Shown in pieces: positions 8,528 to 16,013 of a stretch of DNA of 64,000 nucleotides. Source of the DNA: Spiribacter sp. 1M189 (GTDB taxonomy: Bacteria > Pseudomonadota > Gammaproteobacteria > Nitrococcales > Nitrococcaceae); contig NZ_JBAKFF010000001.1 of NCBI RefSeq assembly GCF_040838345.1, positions 434,001-498,000 on the forward strand. The letters are read 5' to 3'. A program made the translations under genes and the position numbers. Every line of letters starts with the position of its first letter. Position 1 is the stretch's first letter. A model generated the notes under the pieces. It had not been told where the DNA came from and ran no database searches. It saw only the letters and a program-made list of their open reading frames with translations.

Positions 8528-9709
8528 ATGACCGAATCCACGGTAGAGAACGTCCAGCGGGATGCCGGACAGCCGGATCCCTCGCGACGCAAGCTCCTGA
8601 AAGGCGGCCTTGCTGCCGCTGGTGGTGTTGCTGCCGGCACGGCCATTATGGGTGCGCCGTATGTCAACGCGCAGGCGCCGCTTGTTCTGAAGATGCAGAC
8701 CGCCTGGGGCGGCGGCAACATCTGGAACGATTTCGCCCGGCAGTACGTCGAGCGCGTCGAGAGCATGTCGGGCGGTCGTATTCAGATCGATCTGCTGCCC
8801 GCCGGGGCGATCGTCAAGGCTTTCCAGGTGATGGACGCGGTGAGCGATGGCCTGATCGACATCGGTCATGACGTGCCGGTCTACTGGTATGGCAAGAACA
8901 AGGCCGCGTCATTGTTCGGCACGGGCCCGGTCTGGGGCGGCGATGCCAACAACATGCTGGCGTGGTGGTATGCCGGTGGCGGTCGCGAGCTCTACCGGGA
9001 GCTCACGCAGGACATCATGGGTCTGAACGTGGTCGGTTACTTCGGCTTCCCCATGCCGTCGCAGCCATTCGGCTGGTTCAAGAGCGCTGATGTCACCACG
9101 GTCGCCGATATCCAGGGCCTTAAATACCGGACGGTCGGCCTGGCAGCCGATCTGCTCCAGGAGATGGGGATGTCGGTTGCCCAGCTCCCCGGTGGCGAAA
9201 TCGTCCCTGCAATGGAGCGCGGCGTCATCGACGCGTTCGAGTTCAACAACCCATCCTCCGACAAGGACTTTGGCGCCCAGGACGTCGCCAAGAACTACTA
9301 CCTTGGCTCCTACCACCAGGCGAGTGAGTCGTTCGAGTGGTTGTTCAACCGCGACATGCTCGAGAGCCTAGACAGCGACATGCGAGCCATTCTCGTGTAT
9401 GCGGTGGAGGCTGCCTCGACCGCGAACTCCGCCACTGCGCTGGATCGTTACTCGTCCGACCTGGAGGCGCTGCAGAACGAGTCGGGCGTCACCGTGCATC
9501 GGACCTCTAATGAAATCCTCTCCGCCCAGCTCGAGGCCTGGAGCACCCTTATTCCGACCCTGGAAGAGGACAGCTTCATGCGCCGCGTCATGGAGAGCCA
9601 GAAGGAGTGGGTTGAGCGGACGGTGTTCTACGAGCTCATGAACCAGCCGGACCTGGAGCTCGCCTATGAGCACTTCTTCCCGGGCCGTCTGAACATGCAA
9701 GTCGGCTAG
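8528..9709 (+). CDS. TRAP transporter substrate-binding protein, Tat-exported (DctP/TakP type)
   Basis: This 393-residue extracytoplasmic solute receptor belongs to a TRAP transporter. The N-terminal region carries SRRKLLKG followed by an Ala/Gly-rich hydrophobic core ending near NAQAP, a twin-arginine export signal. The mature domain has the TakP-like region with an Arg in LKYRTVGLAADLLQEMGMS and a Glu in GGEIVPAMERGVIDAFEFNN, near residues 200-240; in this subgroup the conserved Arg typically binds a carboxylate. A strong ribosome-binding site (GGAGGAG) lies just before the ATG. It leads an operon with small and large TRAP permeases, an amidase and a small membrane protein. The ligand is not determinable, but a carboxylate-bearing amide would fit the downstream amidase. 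Confidence 0.87.
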   Translation: MTESTVENVQRDAGQPDPSRRKLLKGGLAAAGGVAAGTAIMGAPYVNAQAPLVLKMQTAWGGGNIWNDFARQYVERVESMSGGRIQIDLLPAGAIVKAFQVMDAVSDGLIDIGHDVPVYWYGKNKAASLFGTGPVWGGDANNMLAWWYAGGGRELYRELTQDIMGLNVVGYFGFPMPSQPFGWFKSADVTTVADIQGLKYRTVGLAADLLQEMGMSVAQLPGGEIVPAMERGVIDAFEFNNPSSDKDFGAQDVAKNYYLGSYHQASESFEWLFNRDMLESLDSDMRAILVYAVEAASTANSATALDRYSSDLEALQNESGVTVHRTSNEILSAQLEAWSTLIPTLEEDSFMRRVMESQKEWVERTVFYELMNQPDLELAYEHFFPGRLNMQVG

Positions 9710-9722
9710 GACGCCAACCGAG

Positions 9723-9748
9723 TTGCCCCGGTCAGTTGACCGGGGCAA
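9723..9748 (+). other. Intercistronic stem-loop between TRAP receptor and permease genes
   Basis: A perfect inverted repeat has left arm 9723-9734 and right arm 9737-9748. In practice it gives at least ten base pairs closed by a CAGTTG loop. No T-run follows, so it is unlikely to be a full terminator. Such hairpins after binding-protein genes commonly protect the upstream mRNA from 3' decay and allow more receptor than permease to be made. Confidence 0.6.
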
Positions 9749-9780
9749 ACCCATTGCAATCGTCCGGGCAAGAGTGATCC

Positions 9781-10398
9781 ATGCTTCAGGTCATCCATAC
9801 GATTGATCGTTTCACGACATGGGTCGGGCGGAGCTTCGCCTGGCTCATCCTCCTCATGGCCTTCGGCATGGGCTATGAGGTGATATCGCGTTACCTGTTC
9901 AGCGCACCAACCGCCTGGGCGTATGACATGTCGTACATCCTCTACGGCACCCTGTTCATGGTGGGGGGTGCGTACACGCTGTCGCGGAACGCGCATGTGC
10001 GTGGTGACTTCCTCTATCGGCTCTGGAAACCGCGGACCCAGGCCACGGTTGAGCTGATTCTGTATTTCCTATTCTTCTTTCCGGGGATTCTTGCGCTGGT
10101 GTTTGCGGGCTGGAAGTATGCCGCCCGCTCCTGGCAGTACATGGAGACAAGTGTCTTCTCGCCCGCCGGTGTGCCGATTTTCCACTTCAAGACAATGCTC
10201 GTGGTGGGCGCTGTTCTGTTACTGATTCAGGGTGTCGCGCAGGTCTGCCGCTGTCTTGTCTGCATTCGTACCGGTGAATGGCCGGCCGACGTACGGGATG
10301 TCACTGAACTTGAGGACCAGCTGCTGGAGAGCGGCGGCCAGGACGAGGCGGTCGACCCGTTGGATGATGTATCAACAACGCGAGGTAGCGAGCGATGA
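9781..10398 (+). CDS. TRAP transporter small permease (DctQ type)
   Basis: This 205-residue protein has four predicted membrane helices (starting around residues 18, 55, 95 and 138), typical of the TRAP small membrane subunit (DctQ fold). The conserved RxxxxxxPTAW element after the first helix is visible (VISRYLFSAPTAWAYD). It pairs with the large permease to form the Na+-driven importer. The hydrophilic, acidic C-terminal tail of about 40 residues is somewhat long. Its stop overlaps the large permease start by 4 bases. Confidence 0.88.
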   Translation: MLQVIHTIDRFTTWVGRSFAWLILLMAFGMGYEVISRYLFSAPTAWAYDMSYILYGTLFMVGGAYTLSRNAHVRGDFLYRLWKPRTQATVELILYFLFFFPGILALVFAGWKYAARSWQYMETSVFSPAGVPIFHFKTMLVVGAVLLLIQGVAQVCRCLVCIRTGEWPADVRDVTELEDQLLESGGQDEAVDPLDDVSTTRGSER

Positions 10399-11813
10399 CC
10401 GAACCCCAAATCGGGATTCTGATGCTGGTGGTTTTCATCCTCTGCATCTTTTTGGGGTTCCCCATCGCCTTTACCTTGATGGCGCTGGGTATCGCCTTTG
10501 GCTATTTCGCCTATTTCGACGCCGGCCGCATGTGGCGAGGCTATGATCGGCTGGTCGAGCAGGGCGCGGAGGGCTGGCAGGTCTGGCAGGCCTATATTGA
10601 AGGATTTCTGAACAACCGCATTTTCGACCTGTTCGTCAACCAGACCTACTCGGTCATGGCGAATGAAGTGCTGACCGCGGTGCCGCTTTTCCTCTTCATG
10701 GGCTACATCGTCGAGCGCTCGAACATCGTCGAGCGCCTGTTCTCGACTCTCTACATCGCCGCGCGCCGAGTCCCGGGCGCGATGGCAGTGGCGGCGCTCA
10801 TCACCTGCACGTTATTCGCGACGGCCACTGGCATCGTTGGCGCGGTGGTCACACTGATGGGTCTGCTGGCACTGCCGGCAATGCTGAATGCCCGCTACAA
10901 CCAGTCATTCGCCTCGGGCGTCATCTGCGCCGGCGGGACGTTGGGCATTCTCATTCCACCCTCGATCATGCTGATCGTCTATGCGGCGGCGACGGGGACG
11001 TCGATCGTCCGGCTTTATGCCGGCGCGCTGTTTCCCGGGCTGTTGCTGGCCGGGCTCTACATCACGTACATCGTGGTGCGCAGCCTGCTGCAGCCCTCAG
11101 TGGCACCCAAGCCAACGGATGACGAGGTGGGTGACATTCCCGTTGCCAAGCTCATCATCATGATCCTGACCTCGTTCGTGCCGCTGGCGGTGCTGATACT
11201 CGCGGTGCTCGGGTCCATTCTTTTCGGCCTGGCGACCCCCACCGAGGCCGCCTCCGCCGGTGCCCTGGGCGGGCTGCTCCTGGCCGCCATCTATCGGGCG
11301 CTGACCTGGGAGAAGCTGCGTGAGTCGGTCTATCTCACGCTCAAGACAACGGCCATGGTCTGCTGGCTTTTCGTGGGGTCGTGGACCTTCTCGTCGGTTT
11401 TCTCGTATCTCGGCGGGGAGCACCTGATCACCGAGTTCGTCACCGGGCTCGATCTCAACACCGTGACCTTCCTGATCCTGGCGCAGCTGATCATCTTTCT
11501 GCTCGGCTGGCCGCTCGAGTGGTCCGAGATCATCATTATTTTCGTGCCCATCTTCCTGCCGCTACTGGAGATCTTTGGCGTTGACCCGCTGTTTTTTGGC
11601 ATCCTCGTCGCGCTGAACCTGCAGACTTCGTTCCTGACGCCGCCGATGGCCATGTCGGCCTACTACCTGAAGGGGATTGCTCCCCCATCCGTGCAACTGG
11701 TGCAGATATTCAAGGGCTGTATGCCATTCCTGTTCTTCGTGGTCCTGGCGATGGTGCTGCTTTACAACTTCCCGCAGCTCGTCTACTGGCTCCCGGATAC
11801 CGTCTATGGTTAA
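10395..11813 (+). CDS. TRAP transporter large permease (DctM type)
   Basis: This 472-residue integral membrane protein with about 12 helices is the DctM family transport subunit. Recognisable pieces include ILMLVVFILCIFLGFPIAF at the N-terminus, GGTLGILIPPSIMLIVYA near residue 178, and GLATPTEAASAGALGGLLLA near residue 277, the helical-hairpin region that binds Na+ and substrate. An insertion between helices 1 and 2 (residues about 45-85) is typical of the mannitol/chloroaromatic/2-oxo-acid subgroup. The stop overlaps the amidase start by 8 bases, so transporter and amidase are probably translated from one mRNA. Confidence 0.9.
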   Translation: MTEPQIGILMLVVFILCIFLGFPIAFTLMALGIAFGYFAYFDAGRMWRGYDRLVEQGAEGWQVWQAYIEGFLNNRIFDLFVNQTYSVMANEVLTAVPLFLFMGYIVERSNIVERLFSTLYIAARRVPGAMAVAALITCTLFATATGIVGAVVTLMGLLALPAMLNARYNQSFASGVICAGGTLGILIPPSIMLIVYAAATGTSIVRLYAGALFPGLLLAGLYITYIVVRSLLQPSVAPKPTDDEVGDIPVAKLIIMILTSFVPLAVLILAVLGSILFGLATPTEAASAGALGGLLLAAIYRALTWEKLRESVYLTLKTTAMVCWLFVGSWTFSSVFSYLGGEHLITEFVTGLDLNTVTFLILAQLIIFLLGWPLEWSEIIIIFVPIFLPLLEIFGVDPLFFGILVALNLQTSFLTPPMAMSAYYLKGIAPPSVQLVQIFKGCMPFLFFVVLAMVLLYNFPQLVYWLPDTVYG

Positions 11814-13164
11814 GCGCATCGCGGTGGGTGAGCCGGCCGATCTGTCGGCCAGTGACGCGCTGGAGGCGATGGCTGAGGGCGCGCTCTCGGCGCAGGCGCT
11901 GACGGAGGCCTGCCTGGCGCGTATTGACACGGCCGACCCTCAGGTCCAGGCCTGGACGCAGGTTGATCATCGTCGCGCGGTTTTCGAGGCCCGCGCGCAG
12001 GACCGGCGGCGCGCCGACGGTCTGCCGCTCCCGGCCCTGCATGGTGTGCCGGTCGGCCTCAAGGACATTATTGATGCCAAAGGGCTGGCCACTGAGAACG
12101 GCACGCCTCTGGATGCAGGCAACCGGCCTTCGGAAGACGCCACCATCGTGCGGCGTCTGCGCGATGCCGGGGCGGTCATCGTCGGCAAGACCGTCACCGC
12201 TGAACTCGCCTATTTTCATCCCGGCGTGACCCGTAATCCGCATGATCCCGAGCGCACACCCGGTGGCTCGTCGAGTGGTGCGGCGGCCGCAGTGGCCGCC
12301 GGCATGGTGCCGTTTGCGGTTGGTACGCAGACCAATGGATCGGTCATTCGGCCGGCGTCTTTCTGCGGCGTCGTGGGCTATAAGCCGAGCTATGGCACGG
12401 TGCCACGGACGGGCATTCTGCAGGGCGCGCAGAGTCTGGATCAGGTCGGGTTCTTCGCCCGCAGCGTCGAGGATGTCGCCCTCGCTGGCGAGCTGATGGG
12501 GCCTGACGGTGTCGATGAGGACTGTCACCTGAACGCGGGGCCGCTGCGCGAGACGGTACTCTCAGAGCCGCCGTTGACGCCTGACCTTGCCATGGTGGAA
12601 ACACCGTTCTGGGATCGAGCGGCCGCGGATACTCGGGATGGTTTCGCGGAATTGCTCGACGTTTTGGGCGACCACGGCACCGCCGCTGGACTGCCGGAGG
12701 TATTCGGCCGCGGCGCCGGCTGGTTAGCCACTGTCATGGCGGCGGAAATGGGACGTAATCTGGGCCACTACGCAGACCGCGACCCCGATCAGGTCAGCGC
12801 TACGTTCAAGGCGCTCATCGAGCAGGGCCGGTCGATCCATGCGGTGGATTATCTGGCGGCTCGGGATATGCAGGCCGTGATGCGCGAGGCGCTCGATCCG
12901 CTCTTTGAGCGCTTCGATGCCATTCTGACGCCGTCGGCCCCCAGCGAAGCACCCCGCGACCTTGATACCACCGGGGACCCGATTTTCTGTACGCTGTGGA
13001 CATTCTGTGGGCTCCCGGCGGTTACATTGCCCCTGCTCGCCGGTGAGAATGGCCTGCCCATCGGGGTGCAGCTTGTCGGGCCCTACGGCCAGGATGCCAA
13101 ACTGCTGCGAACGGCCCGCTGGCTGGCTCGTCTTTGCGCTGCCAATGTGGAGGAGTCGGGATGA
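11806..13164 (+). CDS. Amidase-signature family hydrolase
   Basis: This 452-residue enzyme has the amidase signature. The catalytic Lys lies in VGLKDIIDA near residue 87, the cis-Ser in TPGGSSSGAAAA near residue 152, and the nucleophile Ser in QTNGSVIRPASFCG near residue 176. The start at 11806 sits inside the end of the TRAP permease gene; the frame can be opened further upstream only within that gene. It should hydrolyse a carboxamide in the cytosol, most plausibly the compound imported by the TRAP system. The signature region is like that of allophanate-hydrolase/GatA relatives, but no GatB/GatC is nearby, so it is not the tRNA amidotransferase. Confidence 0.85.
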   Translation: MVKRIAVGEPADLSASDALEAMAEGALSAQALTEACLARIDTADPQVQAWTQVDHRRAVFEARAQDRRRADGLPLPALHGVPVGLKDIIDAKGLATENGTPLDAGNRPSEDATIVRRLRDAGAVIVGKTVTAELAYFHPGVTRNPHDPERTPGGSSSGAAAAVAAGMVPFAVGTQTNGSVIRPASFCGVVGYKPSYGTVPRTGILQGAQSLDQVGFFARSVEDVALAGELMGPDGVDEDCHLNAGPLRETVLSEPPLTPDLAMVETPFWDRAAADTRDGFAELLDVLGDHGTAAGLPEVFGRGAGWLATVMAAEMGRNLGHYADRDPDQVSATFKALIEQGRSIHAVDYLAARDMQAVMREALDPLFERFDAILTPSAPSEAPRDLDTTGDPIFCTLWTFCGLPAVTLPLLAGENGLPIGVQLVGPYGQDAKLLRTARWLARLCAANVEESG

Positions 13165-13325
13165 TGGATCGCATAATGGCCATAACGGGCCTGCTCATGC
13201 TCTTCGCATTTCTCTCGGTGGTGCCGATCTTCGTGCCCCACATCGATCTCATTATTGTTGTTGCGGGCTGCGCGCTACTGGCTAGCTACGACGTCTGGCG
13301 CGGTATCGCCCTGCGGCGCAAGTAG
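13161..13325 (+). CDS. Small two-helix membrane protein, unknown function
   Basis: This 54-residue protein begins on the ATGA that overlaps the amidase stop. It consists of two hydrophobic segments (residues about 5-22 and 24-43) and ends with a basic tail (WRGIALRRK). The overlap, plausible membrane topology and position as last gene of the TRAP-amidase operon make it likely to be real. I do not recognise a family. A second in-frame ATG follows immediately at 13164. Confidence 0.55.
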   Translation: MMDRIMAITGLLMLFAFLSVVPIFVPHIDLIIVVAGCALLASYDVWRGIALRRK

Positions 13326-13372
13326 GGCGCGTCGAGCCCCGGCTGACGGGGCCGCGGGTCGCCTGGGCGTTT

Positions 13373-13882
13373 TTATTCAGCCTTCTCGAGGGCGCTCAGG
13401 GCAGCCTCGTAATCCGGCTCCTGGCGGATTTCCGGGACCAGCTCGACATGGACCACCCGGTTGGCACGATCCAGTACCAGAACGGCGCGCGCGGTCAGTC
13501 CTGCCATGGGGCCGTCGAGCTGGAGCACGCCGTAGTCGGTGGCGAAGCGCCGATCGCGCAGCATGGAGAGTGCTTCAACGCCGTCGATGCCTTCGGTCTC
13601 GCAGAAACGCGCTGCAGCGAACGGCAGATCCGCTGAAATGTTGAGTACCACGGTCTGGTCCAGTGCCGCCGCGCGGACGTTGAACTGGCGTGCCGACATG
13701 GCGCAGGTGGGTGTGTCGAGACTGGGCACGATGCTCAGGACCTTGCGCTTGCCGGCGTAGTCGGCAAGCGTCACGTCCGTCAGGTCGGTCCGGGTCAGGC
13801 GGAAATCCGGCGCCGTCGAGCCCACTCGGGGCAGCTCCCCGCTCAGTTGGACGGTCTCGCCGAGACGGGTCACGGTGGTCAT
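13373..13882 (-). CDS. tpx: Thiol peroxidase (atypical 2-Cys peroxiredoxin)
   Basis: This 169-residue protein (E. coli Tpx is 168) is cytosolic or periplasmic-facing and reduces lipid and hydrogen peroxides using thioredoxin. The peroxidatic Cys is in SLDTPTCAMSARQFN at residue 60 and the resolving Cys in ARFCETEGI at residue 94, matching E. coli 61 and 95. The ribosome-binding site GAGAGG lies nine bases before the ATG on the minus strand. It is transcribed away from the amide cluster, so it shares the upstream region with amiC and marks the left border of the AT-richer block. Confidence 0.95.
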   Translation of the reverse strand: MTTVTRLGETVQLSGELPRVGSTAPDFRLTRTDLTDVTLADYAGKRKVLSIVPSLDTPTCAMSARQFNVRAAALDQTVVLNISADLPFAAARFCETEGIDGVEALSMLRDRRFATDYGVLQLDGPMAGLTARAVLVLDRANRVVHVELVPEIRQEPDYEAALSALEKAE

Positions 13883-14082
13883 GTCGTTATCCTCTCGTGA
13901 ATGGCTGGCCGATTCGCCAAATGCTCTGCGCTCAAGTGTCGAGGATAATGCGGGTCAAGTCGAGCGGCGATGGCATGACCCGCTGGCGCGTCGCTCCCGC
14001 GATTCAGCTGCAGGAGGTCGAAGCAATGCAAAAATCGCTTGACAAACTGGGGATTACTGCCACACCTTTTAACCAACGTCGT

Positions 14083-14232
14083 GAGCAGTGGCGCTCCTCG
14101 GAGGTCAGCCTGCTGAGGCAGGGGACTCCAACGGCGACTTAGAGAATCGTGAATATGGTTGGCCATCGATACGGTGGTCAAAGGGCATCGGAGCCCCCCG
14201 ACTGGCAGCAAGCTGGTCTGGGGGTTTTTTTT
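14083..14232 (+). promoter_or_regulatory. Putative ANTAR (AmiR) antitermination leader: two AxxGxx hexaloop hairpins plus terminator
   Basis: The 360-base gap between tpx and amiC holds this leader. Hairpin P1 is 14083-14096: stem GAGC/GCTC, loop AGTGGC. Hairpin P2 is 14183-14196: stem GGGC/GCCC, loop ATCGGA. Both loops are six bases with A at position 1 and G at position 4, the hallmark of RNAs bound by ANTAR-domain proteins. The 3' strand of P2 is also the first part of the terminator stem at 14194-14224, so P2 and the terminator exclude each other. The 86-base linker is long for this class but holds two stable hairpins of its own (about 14100-14132 and 14161-14179). AmiR, an ANTAR protein, is encoded two genes downstream. 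A TTGACA hexamer at 14039 could be a -35 box, but its -10 is weak. The stems are short, so chance is not excluded. Confidence 0.55.
14194..14232 (+). terminator. Intrinsic terminator directly in front of amiC
   Basis: Six C (14194-14199) pair with five G (14220-14224) across an imperfect inner hairpin (GAC/GTC and CAG/CTG pairs), followed by eight T (14225-14232). The amiC ATG follows only ten bases later. A strong terminator before the first gene of an operon, rather than after the last, implies regulated read-through. It overlaps the second ANTAR-like hairpin. Confidence 0.85.
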
Positions 14233-14242
14233 GAGGGGCCGG

Positions 14243-15394
14243 ATGCTCAAAGAAAACATCAAGGTCGGCTGGTTGTTCTCCGAGACGGGTTCATACGGTG
14301 CGCTCGGACGAAGCATGCGGGCCGGCGCAACGCTGGCGGTGGATGAGATCAACGCCAATCCGACCTACGACTTTCAGATCGAACCGGTGCTTGTAGACCC
14401 GGGAGGCGAGACTGCCCGATACGCGGATGCCGCACGCGAACTGATGAGCAACTATGGCACGACGCATATCTGTGGTTGCTACACGTCAGCAAGCCGGAAA
14501 GAGATTCTTCCGGTAGTTGAGAAAAGGGACGCCCTGCTCTGGTATCCCTCGCATTACGAAGGCTTTGAAACGAACGATAACATTATTTACACCGGCGCAT
14601 CGCCGAATCAGCACATCATCCCACTCAGCCGCTATTTAATTGAACACCACGGCGCGCGGGGGTGGTTTGTCGGATCCAACTATGTGTGGGCATGGGAGAA
14701 TAATCGGATACTTCGGGAGGCATTGATATCCGCAGGTGGATTAGTGTTTGGCGAGCGCTATTTCCCGGTGGGCGATGTAGACTTCGGTAATCTGCCAGAG
14801 ACGATCATAGAAAATTCTCCGGACTTCGTCTTCGTAACGCTCATTGGGAATTCCTGCTACCGTTTTATAAAACGGCTTCGCGAGGCGGCTGCGAAAGCTG
14901 GTGTCGATCAACCTGCAACAATGCCTGTGGCGAGCTGCAGCCTGTCGGAAGCGGAACTGCCCTTCTTGGGTGATGAAGCCGATGGGCATCTCTGCTCATC
15001 GGTGTATTTCTCGACGGTCGATACGCCCGAGAATCATACATTCACGACTCGCTGGAACGCTTTTTACGCGGATCAGGGGGAGGCATCGGCTGATGCGGAA
15101 GCCACCTATATCGCTATGCATCTGCTCGCTCAGGCCATCCATCGGAGCGGCAGTATTGAGTTGGACGAGGTCAGAGAGGCCGTCACAAAGCTCGAATTCA
15201 GAGCGCCTCAGGGGCAGCTGAGGGTGGATTCAGACAATCTGCATTGCGAGATGCGGCCGCGGATCGGGCGATCGAACGTCAACGGTCGGTTTGACATCAT
15301 TCAGGAGGCGCATACTCCCGTGCGTCCGGACCCCTATCTCGTCTGGACCGAATGTCTGGACCGGCCGAAGACCGGCCTGCGGATAGCCCAGTGA
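14243..15394 (+). CDS. amiC: AmiC-type amide sensor / negative regulator of AmiR
   Basis: This 383-residue protein (Pseudomonas AmiC is 385) has a periplasmic-binding-protein type I fold but no signal peptide: it begins MLKENIKVGWLFSETGSYGA, so it stays in the cytosol. In Pseudomonas, AmiC sequesters AmiR until a small amide binds and releases it. The start at 14243 follows GAGGGG and lies just past the terminator T-run; an in-frame start at 14159 would have to be translated through the terminator and is rejected. The stop overlaps the GTG of amiR. The base composition is clearly more AT-rich than tpx or gltX. Confidence 0.9.
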   Translation: MLKENIKVGWLFSETGSYGALGRSMRAGATLAVDEINANPTYDFQIEPVLVDPGGETARYADAARELMSNYGTTHICGCYTSASRKEILPVVEKRDALLWYPSHYEGFETNDNIIYTGASPNQHIIPLSRYLIEHHGARGWFVGSNYVWAWENNRILREALISAGGLVFGERYFPVGDVDFGNLPETIIENSPDFVFVTLIGNSCYRFIKRLREAAAKAGVDQPATMPVASCSLSEAELPFLGDEADGHLCSSVYFSTVDTPENHTFTTRWNAFYADQGEASADAEATYIAMHLLAQAIHRSGSIELDEVREAVTKLEFRAPQGQLRVDSDNLHCEMRPRIGRSNVNGRFDIIQEAHTPVRPDPYLVWTECLDRPKTGLRIAQ

Positions 15395-16008
15395 GCCGGC
15401 GAATCAAGAACAACTTCCGTGGCTGTCAGGTCCTGATCGTGGCCGACGACGAGCTGAATTGCCAGCATCTGGAGCGCGCGCTTTTCCGCCTGGGTATGCA
15501 TGCTCATCGGTGTCGCGCAAATGAGCTGAACCGGATGGCGCTGCCGGCCTTGGACCTCGTGATCTTCGATGCCGACCAGGAAGATGAGCTTGCCTCACTC
15601 TCGGAGCTGGCTGGCGAACCCGCCCTCATTGCCTTGATCGGCAATGAGGCGCCGAGTCGGCTGAGCCGGGTTGTCGCGCTTGGATGCGACAGCCATATCA
15701 CCAAGCCCATCCGAACACTGGGTATCTATTCGGCGGTGGTGCTCGCGGCGAATGGACGTGCGGCACGTGCCGAGCTCAAGAAAAAAATCGCCCACCTGAA
15801 TCAGCGCATATTAGGTCGAAAAACACTGATCCGCGCTGTGGTCCGTTTGACTCAATATCATCAAATCGACGAGAGCGACGCCTATGACTACTTGCGTAAG
15901 GAGGCGATGTCGCGACGGATTTCCATCGAAGAAGCTGCAGACCAATACTTGCAGATGCAGACGAGTTCATCCGATTTCCGGGTGTTGAATGAAGAGCGAA
16001 AGGAGTGA
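15391..16008 (+). CDS. amiR: AmiR-type ANTAR antiterminator
   Basis: At 205 residues (Pseudomonas AmiR 196) it has an N-terminal receiver-like domain, a coiled-coil linker (RAARAELKKKIAHLNQRILG) and a C-terminal ANTAR three-helix RNA-binding domain (residues about 150-200: ALIRAVVRL-like start, DAYDYLRKEAMSRRISIEEA). It binds paired hexaloop hairpins in nascent RNA and prevents termination. The GTG start at 15391 overlaps the amiC stop (GTGA); an upstream ATG at 15352 would add 13 residues inside amiC and lacks a ribosome site. Unlike Pseudomonas AmiR, the receiver keeps an acidic pair (VADDE), an Asp at the phospho-acceptor position (VIFDAD) and the TKP lysine. Confidence 0.88.
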   Translation: MSRRIKNNFRGCQVLIVADDELNCQHLERALFRLGMHAHRCRANELNRMALPALDLVIFDADQEDELASLSELAGEPALIALIGNEAPSRLSRVVALGCDSHITKPIRTLGIYSAVVLAANGRAARAELKKKIAHLNQRILGRKTLIRAVVRLTQYHQIDESDAYDYLRKEAMSRRISIEEAADQYLQMQTSSSDFRVLNEERKE

Positions 16009-16013
16009 ACCAG

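Noticed and set aside
14039-14070. Sigma-70 promoter for the amide operon (TTGACA at 14039)
   Set aside because: The -35 hexamer is perfect, but sequences 16-18 bases downstream (around CACACCTT) are poor -10 boxes, so I did not list it as a feature.
14045-14075. Sigma-54 promoter near CTGGGGATTACTGCC
   Set aside because: The GG and GC doublets are not separated by the required ten bases.
14159-14242. N-terminal extension of AmiC
   Set aside because: The extension would be translated through the terminator stem and T-run and does not match the AmiC family start; the ATG at 14243 has a proper ribosome site.
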